A stretch of 64,000 nt of DNA, from the NCBI GenBank assembly GCA_964581355.1, contig CAZOOA010000005.1, positions 19,741 through 83,740 on the forward strand, read 5' to 3'. Positions within the stretch are counted from its first letter, which is position 1. Every line of letters starts with the position of its first letter. Of this stretch, positions 8,291-16,223 are shown piece after piece. The translations under genes were made by a program, and so were the position numbers. The notes below the pieces were generated by a model that saw nothing but the letters and a program-made list of their open reading frames with translations, was not told the DNA's origin and did not search any database. Source of the stretch: CAZOOA01 sp964581355 (GTDB taxonomy: Bacteria > Bacillota > Dethiobacteria > DTU022 > UBA8154).

Positions 8291-8628
8291 AAATGACAGC
8301 GTTGGCGCATGCCGGACCAGCCGGTTTAGGTTTGCTGCAGGCAATTTAAGCTGCCCTACTCGGTCCTCCGGGGATCGTTTCCCGGTATGAAGACAAACAG
8401 TGATTTCAAGATCAGCCCCCATTTTTGAACATTTTTGAACATTTTTGAAAAAGAAAGAGGAATTTTATATGGCTTATCGAATTAAAAGAAAACGCTGACC
8501 TGTAAAAATAAAAGGCAGCTATGTTTTTACCATCAAAAGTCAGTATATTTTAACATGCTTGAATTATCTATTAGAGGGGGGAGACAAGCCGGGGAAGAAT
8601 TGTTAATATCTTTCCGGGTGGTTTAATT
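8291..8628 (+). other. Intergenic region between the structured repeat and the chemoreceptor gene
   Basis: 338 bp with no credible gene. It contains a threefold tandem 10-bp repeat (unit catttttgaa, 8420-8449) and a GC-rich stretch around 8300-8390 with short inverted repeats (ggtttgctgcaggcaa, and tccggggatcgtttcccgg) that could be structured RNA. The last 110 bp are AT-rich and hold a weak -10-like TATATT at 8544-8549 without a convincing -35. Confidence 0.5.
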
Positions 8629-9480
8629 ATGGAAAAGGTTAATAATAACAGTAATGACGCCCAAGGGAATATCATGGACACTTTGATTTCGGTAGCGCCA
8701 GTGATCCAACAGGCGATTTTCCTGGACAATGTTATAGTTATTACAGATCGGGAAAAGTATATTCACATACTTAGTGGAAAAGAGATCAATCTTGACGATC
8801 TGGTGGGTAAATTTTTAGATGAAAAGGAAATTATGTACAGGGCGGTCAACCAGGGAAAGATCATCACTGCTGAAGTTCCCAAAAAATATTATGGCACTCC
8901 TTTTAAAGCTTCAGGTGTTCCTATCAGAGACCAGAACAACCAGATTGTCGGCGGCTTTGGTATTGGCATTTCCCTGGTGAGCCAGAAAATATTGACAGAA
9001 ACAACGAATACTTTTTTATCAACGACTCAGCAGGTTACGGCTACAGCCCAAGAACTGGCCGGTACAGCCGAAGAGTTGGCAGGTGAGATGGAAACTCTTA
9101 GTTCTCTGGAAGGAGAAGTTATGTCCCATGTCAACAAAACAGATACAATTTTGGCTTTAATTAATAAAGTCGCTTCCAATTCCAACCTTTTAGGTTTAAA
9201 CGCCTCCATTGAAGCGGCCAGGGCGGGGGAACACGGCAGGGGGTTCAATGTGGTGGCCGAAGAAATTCGCAAAATGGCCGACAGCAGTACTCAATCGGTT
9301 GGGGAAATTCAAGAAATACTGGATGCTACAAAAGAGAAAGTGACCAAAATGGCTGAAGAAATTGAAAAGATAAAGGAAATAAGCCAGCATCAGGCAGCAG
9401 CAACGGAAGAGATCTCTGCTTCCATGCAGGAAATGGCCAGTTCCGTTGATAAGCTTGAACAAGTTTCCCAAATTCTATAA
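8629..9480 (+). CDS. Soluble methyl-accepting chemotaxis-type signalling protein
   Basis: A 283-residue cytoplasmic receptor: there is no membrane segment. The N-terminal sensor half (residues 1-120, including GVPIRDQNNQIVGGFGIGIS) resembles a PAS/Cache-like input. The C-terminal half is an MCP signalling coiled coil whose hairpin tip LLGLNASIEAARAGEHGRGF lies near residues 187-206 and would contact CheA/CheW. Gln/Glu-rich flanks such as HQAAATEEISASMQ are adaptation-helix-like. Size and layout resemble the soluble B. subtilis receptor YfmS. No chemotaxis genes are nearby, and the ligand is unknown. Confidence 0.88.
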   Translation: MEKVNNNSNDAQGNIMDTLISVAPVIQQAIFLDNVIVITDREKYIHILSGKEINLDDLVGKFLDEKEIMYRAVNQGKIITAEVPKKYYGTPFKASGVPIRDQNNQIVGGFGIGISLVSQKILTETTNTFLSTTQQVTATAQELAGTAEELAGEMETLSSLEGEVMSHVNKTDTILALINKVASNSNLLGLNASIEAARAGEHGRGFNVVAEEIRKMADSSTQSVGEIQEILDATKEKVTKMAEEIEKIKEISQHQAAATEEISASMQEMASSVDKLEQVSQIL

Positions 9481-9496
9481 TTGTGTCGCTTAAATT

Positions 9497-9610
9497 GGGC
9501 CAAACATCTTTCAGCCGTCCTTTGGCCCCACCGAGTACAGGCGGCAAGGCCTCAGCCCTGGAAAACTGCTAATGTCAATCCTCGCAGTTTGAGGATCTTT
9601 ACTGCTGTAC
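9497..9610 (+). other. Hairpin-rich spacer between receptor and thioesterase genes
   Basis: Three inverted repeats lie in 114 bp. GGGCCAAA (9497-9504) pairs with TTTGGCCC (9521-9528). GTACAG (9535-9540) pairs with CTGTAC (9605-9610) and encloses AAACTGC (9563-9569) paired with GCAGTTT (9584-9590). The first could end the receptor transcript, although no T-run follows. The rest could be a structured leader of the thioesterase gene. I recognise no known riboswitch. Confidence 0.35.
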
Positions 9611-9657
9611 AGGTTTCGGTTAAATATCACATCTTATATTAAGGAGAGGAACATTTC

Positions 9658-10068
9658 ATGGACTATTGCCAGGAGATCATGGAAAAATACAGTAAAGATC
9701 TTTTTCCCCAAAGCCTGGGTATTGAAATAATATACCTTTCCCCTGGAAGCTGCCAGGTGCAAATGGTAGTCAAAGATGAAATGACCAATTTTCATCAAAT
9801 TACCCATGGAGGTGCCCTTTTCACCCTGGCGGATACGGCCTTTGGATTAGCCTCCAACTCCAGGGGGCCTGCCGTTGCCCTGCAGGTCAGCGTCAACTTT
9901 ATGACTTCTTCCAGGGGAGGGCAGACCCTGGTGGCCACCGCCAGGGAAGAGCACCTGACGAGATCAACAGGGATTTATAATGTGGATGTGCAAGATGAAA
10001 GGGGGGAGGCTATTATGCTTTTTCGTGGTGTGGTTTATAGGTTCAAGGGAAAAAATAATATATTTTGA
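9658..10068 (+). CDS. PaaI-type hotdog-fold thioesterase
   Basis: Predicted acyl-CoA thioesterase of the hotdog fold, 136 residues, the usual family size. The signature HGGALFTLADTAFGLASNS (residues about 50-68) carries the catalytic-site glycines and Asp, followed by the central strands VALQVSVNFMTSSRGG. ATG at 9658 follows aaggagagg. It stands alone between two hairpin-rich spacers. Substrate is unknown; phenylacetyl-CoA or other acyl-CoA is possible from the family. Confidence 0.88.
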   Translation: MDYCQEIMEKYSKDLFPQSLGIEIIYLSPGSCQVQMVVKDEMTNFHQITHGGALFTLADTAFGLASNSRGPAVALQVSVNFMTSSRGGQTLVATAREEHLTRSTGIYNVDVQDERGEAIMLFRGVVYRFKGKNNIF

Positions 10069-10098
10069 ATCAGGCAAACTTTTTATCCTTTCCCATCA

Positions 10099-10199
10099 GA
10101 CTGGCTGAAAGTTTACGGCGAAAGTCCGTGGAAGTATCTTAACGGTAAACAATACATATGTAGTCCTTAATTAGCCTTGCGTTAAAAGCGGGCTTTTTT
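10099..10199 (+). promoter_or_regulatory. Candidate structured leader with intrinsic terminator before the ACT/UPF0210 genes
   Basis: Nested pairings GACT (10099-10102) with AGTC (10162-10165), GTTT (10111-10114) with AAAC (10147-10150), and hairpin ACGG/CCGT (10115-10118, 10126-10129) are followed by a terminator-like hairpin. That hairpin has AGCC at 10173, loop gttaaaa, GGGCT and then six T residues ending at 10199. The layout, structured RNA then terminator then gene, is what a riboswitch or attenuator would show. It could equally be just the thioesterase terminator. No known class is recognised. Confidence 0.4.
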
Positions 10200-10330
10200 G
10201 CTGCAGGCTTCCTTTTACACTTTCCAGCGGGCCCAGAAAGTGATAACATAGAACTGGTTTAAACCCGTTTAAAATATTTCCCGGGCAAGCGCAAATTACG
10301 ACGAATAACTCTAATTTGGAGGGGCTTTGC

Positions 10331-10633
10331 ATGAAAACCGAGCAATCCCAGGCGATTAAAGGAAACCGCATAATTATCAGTGTGATCGGGCCGGACCGGG
10401 TTGGGATCATTGCTGGAGTGGCCAATGTTTTGGCTGATAACGAGATCAATATTTTGGATATCAGCCAGACGACCCTGCAGGAATACCTGGCTATGGTCTT
10501 GATAGCAGATATGGCCAAAAGCCGGATCGACTTGGATACATTGAAGGAAGAGTTACATACAAAGGGCAAGGAATTGGGTGTTCGTATCGACGCACAGCAT
10601 GAAGAAGTTTTTAATTTTATGCACCGGATTTAA
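10331..10633 (+). CDS. ACT-domain protein (UPF0237)
   Basis: A stand-alone ACT-domain protein, 100 residues from ATG 10331, which has ggagggg 7 bp upstream; an in-frame TTG at 10316 is less likely. The ACT beta-alpha-beta start is RIIISVIGPDRVGIIAGVAN, and a second beta-alpha unit follows (LAMVLIADMAKSRIDLDTLK). ACT domains bind amino acids and related small ligands. It lies 17 bp before a UPF0210 gene; this pair is conserved in many Firmicutes, so the two probably act together, but the pathway is unknown. Confidence 0.92.
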   Translation: MKTEQSQAIKGNRIIISVIGPDRVGIIAGVANVLADNEINILDISQTTLQEYLAMVLIADMAKSRIDLDTLKEELHTKGKELGVRIDAQHEEVFNFMHRI

Positions 10634-10650
10634 TGCCATGGAGGAAAAAA

Positions 10651-12009
10651 ATGCTAACCATTCAAGAGATTTTGGAAACCATCAAGATGGTACAGGAAGA
10701 AAACCTGGATATTCGGACAATTACCATGGGGATCAGTTTAAGGGACTGCAGCCACACTGACCCTGAGGTCTCCTGCCAGAAAATATATGACAAGGTGACG
10801 CGGATGGCTGACGGGCTGGTGGATGTGGGGGAAAAAATTGCCCGGGAGTACGGGCTTCCCATTGTGAACAAGCGCATTTCCGTTACCCCGGTTTCCATGG
10901 TTGCTGAATCCAGCAGTACGGATTCGTACCTTCCTTTTGCCCAGGCCCTGGATCGGGCGGCCCGGGAGGTGGGTGTCAACTACATTGGCGGATTCTCCGC
11001 CCTGGTCCATAAAGGGCTTACCCGGGGCGATGAACTGTTGATCCGCTCAATTCCCCAAGCCCTGGCCGAGACTCAGCGAGTCTGTGCCTCGGTTAATGTG
11101 GCAACAACCAGGTCTGGTATCAATATGGACGCAGTTTCCCGGATGGGTCAGGCCATTAAAGAGCTGGCACAATTAACAGCCTCGGATAACGGAATCGGCT
11201 GTACAAAGCTGGTGGTCTTTGCCAATGTACCCGAAGATAATCCTTTTATGGCCGGCGCGTTTCACGGGGTGGGTGAGCCGGAATCTGTGATCAATGTGGG
11301 GGTCAGCGGTCCCGGCGTGGTAAAACGCACCGTGGAAGAATTGCCGGGTGCTGACCTGGGGACACTGTCTGAAGCAATCAAAAAGACTGCTTTTAAAATA
11401 ACCCGCATGGGTGAACTGGTTGGACGTGCAGCAGCAGAAAGGCTGGGTGTTCCCTTTGGTATTGTGGATCTTTCCCTGGCACCAACCCCTGCGGTGGGTG
11501 ACAGTGTGGCAGAAATTTTAGAATCCATGGGGCTGGAGCGCTGCGGCGCTCATGGCAGCACGGCAGCCCTGGCCTTGTTAAATGATGCCGTGAAAAAAGG
11601 TGGGGCCATGGCTTCTTCCTCTATAGGGGGACTTTCCGGTGCCTTTATTCCTGTAAGCGAAGATGCAGGAATGATCCGTGCCGTTGAGGAGCAGGCCCTG
11701 GGTATTGATAAACTGGAAGCAATGACCTGTGTCTGTTCAGTGGGACTTGATATGCTGGCCATACCCGGCGACACTCCAACGGAAACCATTTCAGCCATTA
11801 TTGCCGATGAAGCAGCCATTGGCGTAATGAACCAAAAAACAACCGGTGCGCGTATTATTCCTGTGCCAGGCAAGAAAGTTGGCGAGTATGTTGAGTTCGG
11901 GGGGCTTTTGGGACGGACTCCCATCATCCCGGTAAACCCTTTTTCCTCCTCAGGGTTTGTGAACCGTGGGGGACGGATCCCGGCACCGGTCCACAGCTTG
12001 ACCAATTAG
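10651..12009 (+). CDS. UPF0210 / DUF711 family protein
   Basis: A 452-residue conserved protein of the UPF0210 (DUF711) family. ATG at 10651 has ggaggaaa directly upstream; upstream ATGs lack a site. Family segments include IRTITMGISLRDCSHTDPEV near the N-terminus, VTPVSMVAESSS, SDNGIGCTKLVVFANVPEDN and GAFHGVGEPESVINVGVSGPG. The fold has been solved in relatives but no reaction is established. It is coupled to the ACT-domain gene, which suggests an amino-acid-responsive function; this is inference. Confidence 0.92.
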   Translation: MLTIQEILETIKMVQEENLDIRTITMGISLRDCSHTDPEVSCQKIYDKVTRMADGLVDVGEKIAREYGLPIVNKRISVTPVSMVAESSSTDSYLPFAQALDRAAREVGVNYIGGFSALVHKGLTRGDELLIRSIPQALAETQRVCASVNVATTRSGINMDAVSRMGQAIKELAQLTASDNGIGCTKLVVFANVPEDNPFMAGAFHGVGEPESVINVGVSGPGVVKRTVEELPGADLGTLSEAIKKTAFKITRMGELVGRAAAERLGVPFGIVDLSLAPTPAVGDSVAEILESMGLERCGAHGSTAALALLNDAVKKGGAMASSSIGGLSGAFIPVSEDAGMIRAVEEQALGIDKLEAMTCVCSVGLDMLAIPGDTPTETISAIIADEAAIGVMNQKTTGARIIPVPGKKVGEYVEFGGLLGRTPIIPVNPFSSSGFVNRGGRIPAPVHSLTN

Positions 12010-12031
12010 GGCATAAAATGAGGTGGCTTTA

Positions 12032-12607
12032 TTGGGAAATAAAGGAAAAAGACAGCTGGAGATAGTAAACCAGATCCTGGAATTGTTAAAGGAATACCAG
12101 GCAGCTCGAAGGGAAGGCGGTATTAAAGGCCTTTCCGACGGCTTTATGTTCCAGTTCCAAAAGGAGTTGAATCAACTGGCTGAGGAGCTGGAAAGAAGAC
12201 AGTTAAGCCTGCCTGATAGCCTATGCTGCAAATTGTGCGGGCAGAATATCTTTTGTATACCCAATCTTCCTACCACCATTGGGGGAGTAGGGACGATGAA
12301 ACCGGGAAAAGTTTCGGAATGGTATGGATCCCGGTCTCTTTCTAAAGAAGGGCTCTGCCGGGAATGCGAAGATCAGGTGGCAGAGCAGATCCACCATAAA
12401 GGATGCCTGATTAACCAGTATATTGAAGATATGCAGGGTGAACAGGAACGGGTCCAGCAGATCAAGCTGTGCAGGTTAATCCTGGAAAATGCTGAATATC
12501 TGCAGGAACTGGAAAAGAAATCGATTCCCACCATCGAGCCTTCTCCTTCCGAATTAATCCAAGAATATCGTGAAGTTTTGCAGTCCCTGGAGAGCCCTTC
12601 CTCTTAA
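12032..12607 (+). CDS. Hypothetical protein with cysteine-pair (zinc-ribbon-like) motifs
   Basis: About 191 residues; TTG at 12032 has gaggtgg 6-7 bp upstream, while GTG at 12023 overlaps that site. The N- and C-terminal parts are helical and charged. The middle holds two cysteine pairs, CCKLCGQ and CRECED about 55 residues apart, plus a Cys in KGC, suggesting a metal-binding knuckle. No family recognised. It follows the UPF0210 gene by about 20 bp. Its stop overlaps the convergent helicase gene by 4 bp. Confidence 0.7.
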   Translation: MGNKGKRQLEIVNQILELLKEYQAARREGGIKGLSDGFMFQFQKELNQLAEELERRQLSLPDSLCCKLCGQNIFCIPNLPTTIGGVGTMKPGKVSEWYGSRSLSKEGLCRECEDQVAEQIHHKGCLINQYIEDMQGEQERVQQIKLCRLILENAEYLQELEKKSIPTIEPSPSELIQEYREVLQSLESPSS

Positions 12608-14601
12608 TAATAATTTTCATATTTGCATTCCAAAAGCTGGTAGCAGTGGAGGGGGAGCTCCTGTATGAACTGGGATGGACCACCTGTGAACCGTTCCCAG
12701 CCCCTGAAGTTTTCTTCAGATGCAGTCAGGTAAAGATGGTCCTTGGCCCGGGTGGCCGCAACATAAAACAGCCTTCGTTCCTCTTCTATGTTTTTTAACC
12801 CCATGGGGGATGGAAACTGACCTTCGTTGTTCCCGATTAGAAAAACGGTGTTCCATTCTTTCCCTTTGGCGCTGTGGATTGTGGACAGAGTTAAATAATC
12901 TTTTCCTGGCTGCTCGTCTTTGACACTATCCAGGATCAAAGATTCTTCCAGGGTTAGGGACTCCAGGAAGTCACCCAAGTTAGCGCACCTTTGTCCATAA
13001 GCAGCCAGGCGTTCAATGCCCAGGCTCCGTTCGGTATAATCGTCAGGATATTTTTCCAGTAAAATCTTTTGATAAGAGCTGGCCATAATGATCCGGATCA
13101 GCTCGGGGACATTGCTGCTATCTGCCTGGCATAATTTTCCCAGCGACTGGGTGAACTGCCCCCAGCCCTGCTTACCCCGCTTGGGGGTGATTTTTTCATC
13201 TAAAACAGCTTCCAGGGGGTTGGGGAACGCGCGCATTTTCTGCCACAGTGCCCGGAATGTTGCCTCGCCGATGCCTTCGTGCAGCAGGGCAACCCGCTGC
13301 CAGGACAGTTCATCCCGGGGGTTTTCCAAAAGCTTCAGCCAGCATAAAACATCCTTGATATGGGCCCTTTGCAGAAATTTTAATCCGCCAAAGGTCATGT
13401 AGGGGATGTTCCGTTTCATCAGGGCCATTTCCACATCTTGTGACAAAAACGAGCTCCGGTATAAAACAGCGATATCAGTTAAATTCTCCCCGTTGTCATA
13501 GTGCTCCAGGATTTTATCGGCGACCAAATCCGCTTCCTGGATATTGTTTCGAGCCAGGAAAAACCAGGGTTTTTCACCAGCTTCCCGCCGGGTGTACAGT
13601 TCTTTTTCGAGCTGCTGCCTGTTATGCTGGATGGAAAAATTGGCCAGCTGGAGGATTTCCGGGATGCTTCGGTAATTCTGAACCAGCTTAATTACTGCGC
13701 ACCCTGGCTTTTTCTGGGGCAGGTTGAGGATGTTTCCGATTTCTGCACAGCGGAAGCTGTAAATGGACTGGGCATCATCACCCACAAGACAGATGGAACT
13801 TTTTTCCCCCAGGAGCAGGACAAGGCGGTCCTGGACGGCATTGGTATCCTGGAACTCATCGACGAGAACATGCTGAAACTGTCCCTGGTAGTGTCTTTTC
13901 ACTTCCTCATGATTTTCCAGCAGTGATAACCACCCAACCAGCAGATCATCAAAATCCAGCACATTTGCTGCCTGCTTTTTCTCTTCGTACTTGTTTTCAA
14001 TATCCTTAATCAAAGGCAAATACTCCAGCAGGTACGTGGAGTTTTCGGCAATATAAGTTTCCAAATCCAAACAGGAGTTTTTTGCTGCGCTTAAAGTTTT
14101 ATTCAGCAGTCCGCGCTTGACGAACAGGTTTTGTTCTTTTGCTTGCAGTTGACTTTTAAAGGAAGCCAGAGAAGACTTGACTAGTTGCTCCCTGTCACCT
14201 TCATCCAGGATGGAGAAGTTGGGGGTCCGGTCTGCCAGCCGGGCGTGTTTTCTTAGTATCCGGGCGCCGATACTGTGGAATGTCCCGGCCCAAAGTCCCT
14301 TGGGGAAAAAGCCTAAAATTTCTCTGACCCGGTTTTTCATTTCATCGGCGGCTTTGTTCGTGAAGGTGACCAGCAGGATTGTTTCAGGAGAAACCCCTTC
14401 CTGGACCAGGTGAGCAACCCGGTAGGTCAGTGCCCTGGTCTTCCCCGATCCAGGTCCTGCAATACCCAGGATTGCCGGGTGTTTCCCGGTAACGAATTCA
14501 AACTGTTCCTGGTTTAGTTCATTTTCCAGCCTTTTTAACCACCTGTTATTTTCGTCTCCCCTGTATGGTTGGGGATTGCTTCCTTGAAATAGGGTATCCA
14601 T
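12604..14601 (-). CDS. UvrD/Rep/PcrA-type ATP-dependent DNA helicase
   Basis: Superfamily 1A 3'-5' DNA helicase, 665 residues, a little shorter than PcrA/UvrD (about 720-740). Motif I AGPGSGKTRALTY starts at residue 48, motif II is VDEFQDTN, motif III GDDAQSIYSFRCA, motif V STIHSAKGKEWNTVFL and motif VI EEERRLFYVAATRAKDHLYL. ATG at 14601 on the minus strand has gaggtgg upstream. The C-terminal Tudor-like tail of PcrA is not evident, so this is a paralogue rather than the housekeeping PcrA. Confidence 0.92.
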   Translation of the reverse strand: MDTLFQGSNPQPYRGDENNRWLKRLENELNQEQFEFVTGKHPAILGIAGPGSGKTRALTYRVAHLVQEGVSPETILLVTFTNKAADEMKNRVREILGFFPKGLWAGTFHSIGARILRKHARLADRTPNFSILDEGDREQLVKSSLASFKSQLQAKEQNLFVKRGLLNKTLSAAKNSCLDLETYIAENSTYLLEYLPLIKDIENKYEEKKQAANVLDFDDLLVGWLSLLENHEEVKRHYQGQFQHVLVDEFQDTNAVQDRLVLLLGEKSSICLVGDDAQSIYSFRCAEIGNILNLPQKKPGCAVIKLVQNYRSIPEILQLANFSIQHNRQQLEKELYTRREAGEKPWFFLARNNIQEADLVADKILEHYDNGENLTDIAVLYRSSFLSQDVEMALMKRNIPYMTFGGLKFLQRAHIKDVLCWLKLLENPRDELSWQRVALLHEGIGEATFRALWQKMRAFPNPLEAVLDEKITPKRGKQGWGQFTQSLGKLCQADSSNVPELIRIIMASSYQKILLEKYPDDYTERSLGIERLAAYGQRCANLGDFLESLTLEESLILDSVKDEQPGKDYLTLSTIHSAKGKEWNTVFLIGNNEGQFPSPMGLKNIEEERRLFYVAATRAKDHLYLTASEENFRGWERFTGGPSQFIQELPLHCYQLLECKYENYY

Positions 14602-14884
14602 TATTTTTCCACCTCGTCAAGAAATTTGGCTGTATTTCGTCCATGAAAACAAACATAAGGCAGGCTTGATGTCCTGGACGGCCACGGGTTCGATGAGCTC
14701 TTATCTGGGGTTCATCAATACAGGCATAAACGATATAATGAGCTTTAAGAAACGGGTAGACCTCATAATACTGCCATTGTTTTCTACTCAAGTCAATCAT
14801 AATTAATAATGATTGCCTTTAATTATTTTCTCCAAAGCTACATAAATACCTTTTATCTTTTCAGGCAGAAAGGAGAAATTGTCT

Positions 14885-15325
14885 ATGACTTACATCGGAG
14901 TGATCGGTTCGGGGACTTGTGATGAGCAGACAGGACGGCTGGCTTACGAAGTTGGGGCGAATATTGCAAAAAAAGGGGCTGTCCTGGTCTGCGGCGGTAT
15001 GGGCGGAGTCATGGAAAGTGCCTGTCGGGGTTGCAAAGAACAAGGAGGAACCAGCCTTGGAATTATACCAGGCAGTGACCGCCGGGAGGCGAACCCCTAT
15101 GTTACTCATGCCCTGCCTACAGGATTGGGGGAATTGAGAAATTTTTTGGTTGTTCGTTTTAGCGAAGCTTTGATCGCTGTGGCTGGAGAATACGGAACCC
15201 TTTCTGAAATGGCCATTGCACTTAAAGAAGGGAAAAAAGTGGTCGCTTTACATTCACCATTCGATTTAAAAGGGCTTATTGTCGTTTCCAGTGCAGGCGA
15301 AGCGGTGGAAAAAGCATTTTTATAA
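14885..15325 (+). CDS. LOG-family (TIGR00725-type) Rossmann-fold protein
   Basis: A 146-residue protein of the lysine-decarboxylase-like (LOG) superfamily. ATG 14885 is preferred, with ggag 9 bp upstream; TTG at 14879 is too close. Visible are YIGVIGSGTCDE, the nucleotide-binding CGGMGGVMESACRG near residue 40, IIPGSDRREANPY, and GEYGTLSEMAIALKEGK in place of the LOG PGGxGTxxE motif. Relatives cleave nucleotide monophosphates to free bases or carry molybdenum cofactor; which applies here is unknown. Its stop codon lies in the left terminal repeat of a decayed MITE relative. Confidence 0.85.
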   Translation: MTYIGVIGSGTCDEQTGRLAYEVGANIAKKGAVLVCGGMGGVMESACRGCKEQGGTSLGIIPGSDRREANPYVTHALPTGLGELRNFLVVRFSEALIAVAGEYGTLSEMAIALKEGKKVVALHSPFDLKGLIVVSSAGEAVEKAFL

Positions 15326-15445
15326 TTACTAGGCAGGACATTGGCGATTATTTGTGGAATTAATAAACAATTGGGACTACAGTGAAAATATTGTGGTGAC
15401 GATAACGCTTTGCTGTGTGGGGCGTAAAGCGGGCTGAGCAATTAT
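15322..15445. repeat. Decayed relative of the 146-bp MITE
   Basis: The right end GCTGAGCAATTAT (15433-15445) matches the MITE terminal repeat at 11 of 13 positions. The left end ATAATTACTAGGC (15322-15334) pairs with it at 10 of 13. The inside shares gcgattatttgt-like and ctttgctgtgtgg-like stretches with the intact copies. No target duplication is visible and it is shorter (124 bp), so this is an old or rearranged copy at best. Confidence 0.45.
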
Positions 15446-15492
15446 TCTGAACCATTGATGACATTAATTATCTTAAAAAGGAGCCTTCCCTC

Positions 15493-16167
15493 TTGAGAGC
15501 ATTTCATGTCTTGGACGAGATTTTCTGTGTTGGCGGTAGTGAACAGTCGGCCCCCGAGGATGGGAGTGTCTATTTGGTGCAGGGCCCGGACGAGTTATGG
15601 CTTATTGACAGCGGTTGCGGCAATTCTGTGGACGCCATCATAGAGAATATTCAGGGATTGGGGTTTGACCCTTCCCGGATCAGTAAAATTATTGCAACGC
15701 ACTGCCATATTGACCACTGTGGCGGTTTGGCTGAACTGCAAAAACGTTTTAATCCCGAAATTATAGCTCACGCTGGAGACGTAGATGCTCTCGAAGGTCG
15801 GGCCCCTGAAAAAGTTGCGGCGGAGTTTTACGGGATTGACTATCATCCTGTCCGGGTGTCTACCGTGCTCCGCGAGGCGCGTGCGAGCTTGAGCCTGGGC
15901 AGCCAGGAACTCGTTTTGCAGCATGTCCCCGGGCATACTCCAGGGAGTATCGTTGTCTGGGGGGATTTTCCTGGAGGAAGGGTGTTGTTTGGCCAGGATT
16001 TGCACGGTCCACTGCACCCTAACTGGGGTTCGGACAGGCAGGCCTGGAAAAAATCTCTGGAGCAGCTCTTAAAGCTTGATGCCGATGTATTGGCTGAGGG
16101 GCATTTTGGAGTAATATCCCCTGCAGAAAATGTAAAGCTGTTTATCAAACGCTTCCTGTATTCATAA
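15493..16167 (+). CDS. Metallo-beta-lactamase-fold hydrolase
   Basis: A 224-residue MBL-fold protein. The metal motif THCHIDHCGGLAEL is near residues 67-80 (HxHxDH), the next ligand is in HVPGHTPGSIVVWGD, then GQDLHG and finally EGHFGV. No lactamase-type signal peptide is present, so it is cytoplasmic; glyoxalase-II-like or related thioester hydrolysis is possible. The start is TTG at 15493, with aaaggag upstream. A perfect GC hairpin (16177-16198) follows it. Confidence 0.88.
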   Translation: MRAFHVLDEIFCVGGSEQSAPEDGSVYLVQGPDELWLIDSGCGNSVDAIIENIQGLGFDPSRISKIIATHCHIDHCGGLAELQKRFNPEIIAHAGDVDALEGRAPEKVAAEFYGIDYHPVRVSTVLREARASLSLGSQELVLQHVPGHTPGSIVVWGDFPGGRVLFGQDLHGPLHPNWGSDRQAWKKSLEQLLKLDADVLAEGHFGVISPAENVKLFIKRFLYS

Positions 16168-16176
16168 ATAAATCTA

Positions 16177-16198
16177 CCCGGGCCTTCGCTGGCCCGGG
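16177..16198 (+). terminator. GC-rich hairpin after the MBL-fold gene
   Basis: CCCGGGCC (16177-16184), loop ttcgct, GGCCCGGG (16191-16198). No T-run follows on the plus strand, so it is a weak or factor-assisted terminator, or a transcript-end stabiliser, in front of the CoA-transferase genes. Confidence 0.5.
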
Positions 16199-16223
16199 CA
16201 AAAAATGAAAAGGAAGGAAAAAG

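Noticed and set aside
7954..8310. Open frames of 68-81 codons on both strands inside HEARO-like copy 1
   Set aside because: They follow from the GC-rich composition, occur on both strands, are not conserved in frame between copies and lack ribosome-binding sites. The conserved feature is RNA structure.
8420..8449. Three 10-bp tandem repeats (catttttgaa) as a CRISPR or iteron array
   Set aside because: There are no spacers, the unit is too short for CRISPR, and three copies without a replication gene do not support an origin.
10171..10569. 132-codon minus-strand frame opposite the ACT-domain gene
   Set aside because: It is the antisense shadow of a well-supported gene and shows no family features.
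14546..14800. 84-codon minus-strand frame upstream of the helicase gene
   Set aside because: It overlaps the helicase start in another frame, has no clear ribosome-binding site and no recognisable family. The 14602-14884 gap otherwise shows nothing I can name.
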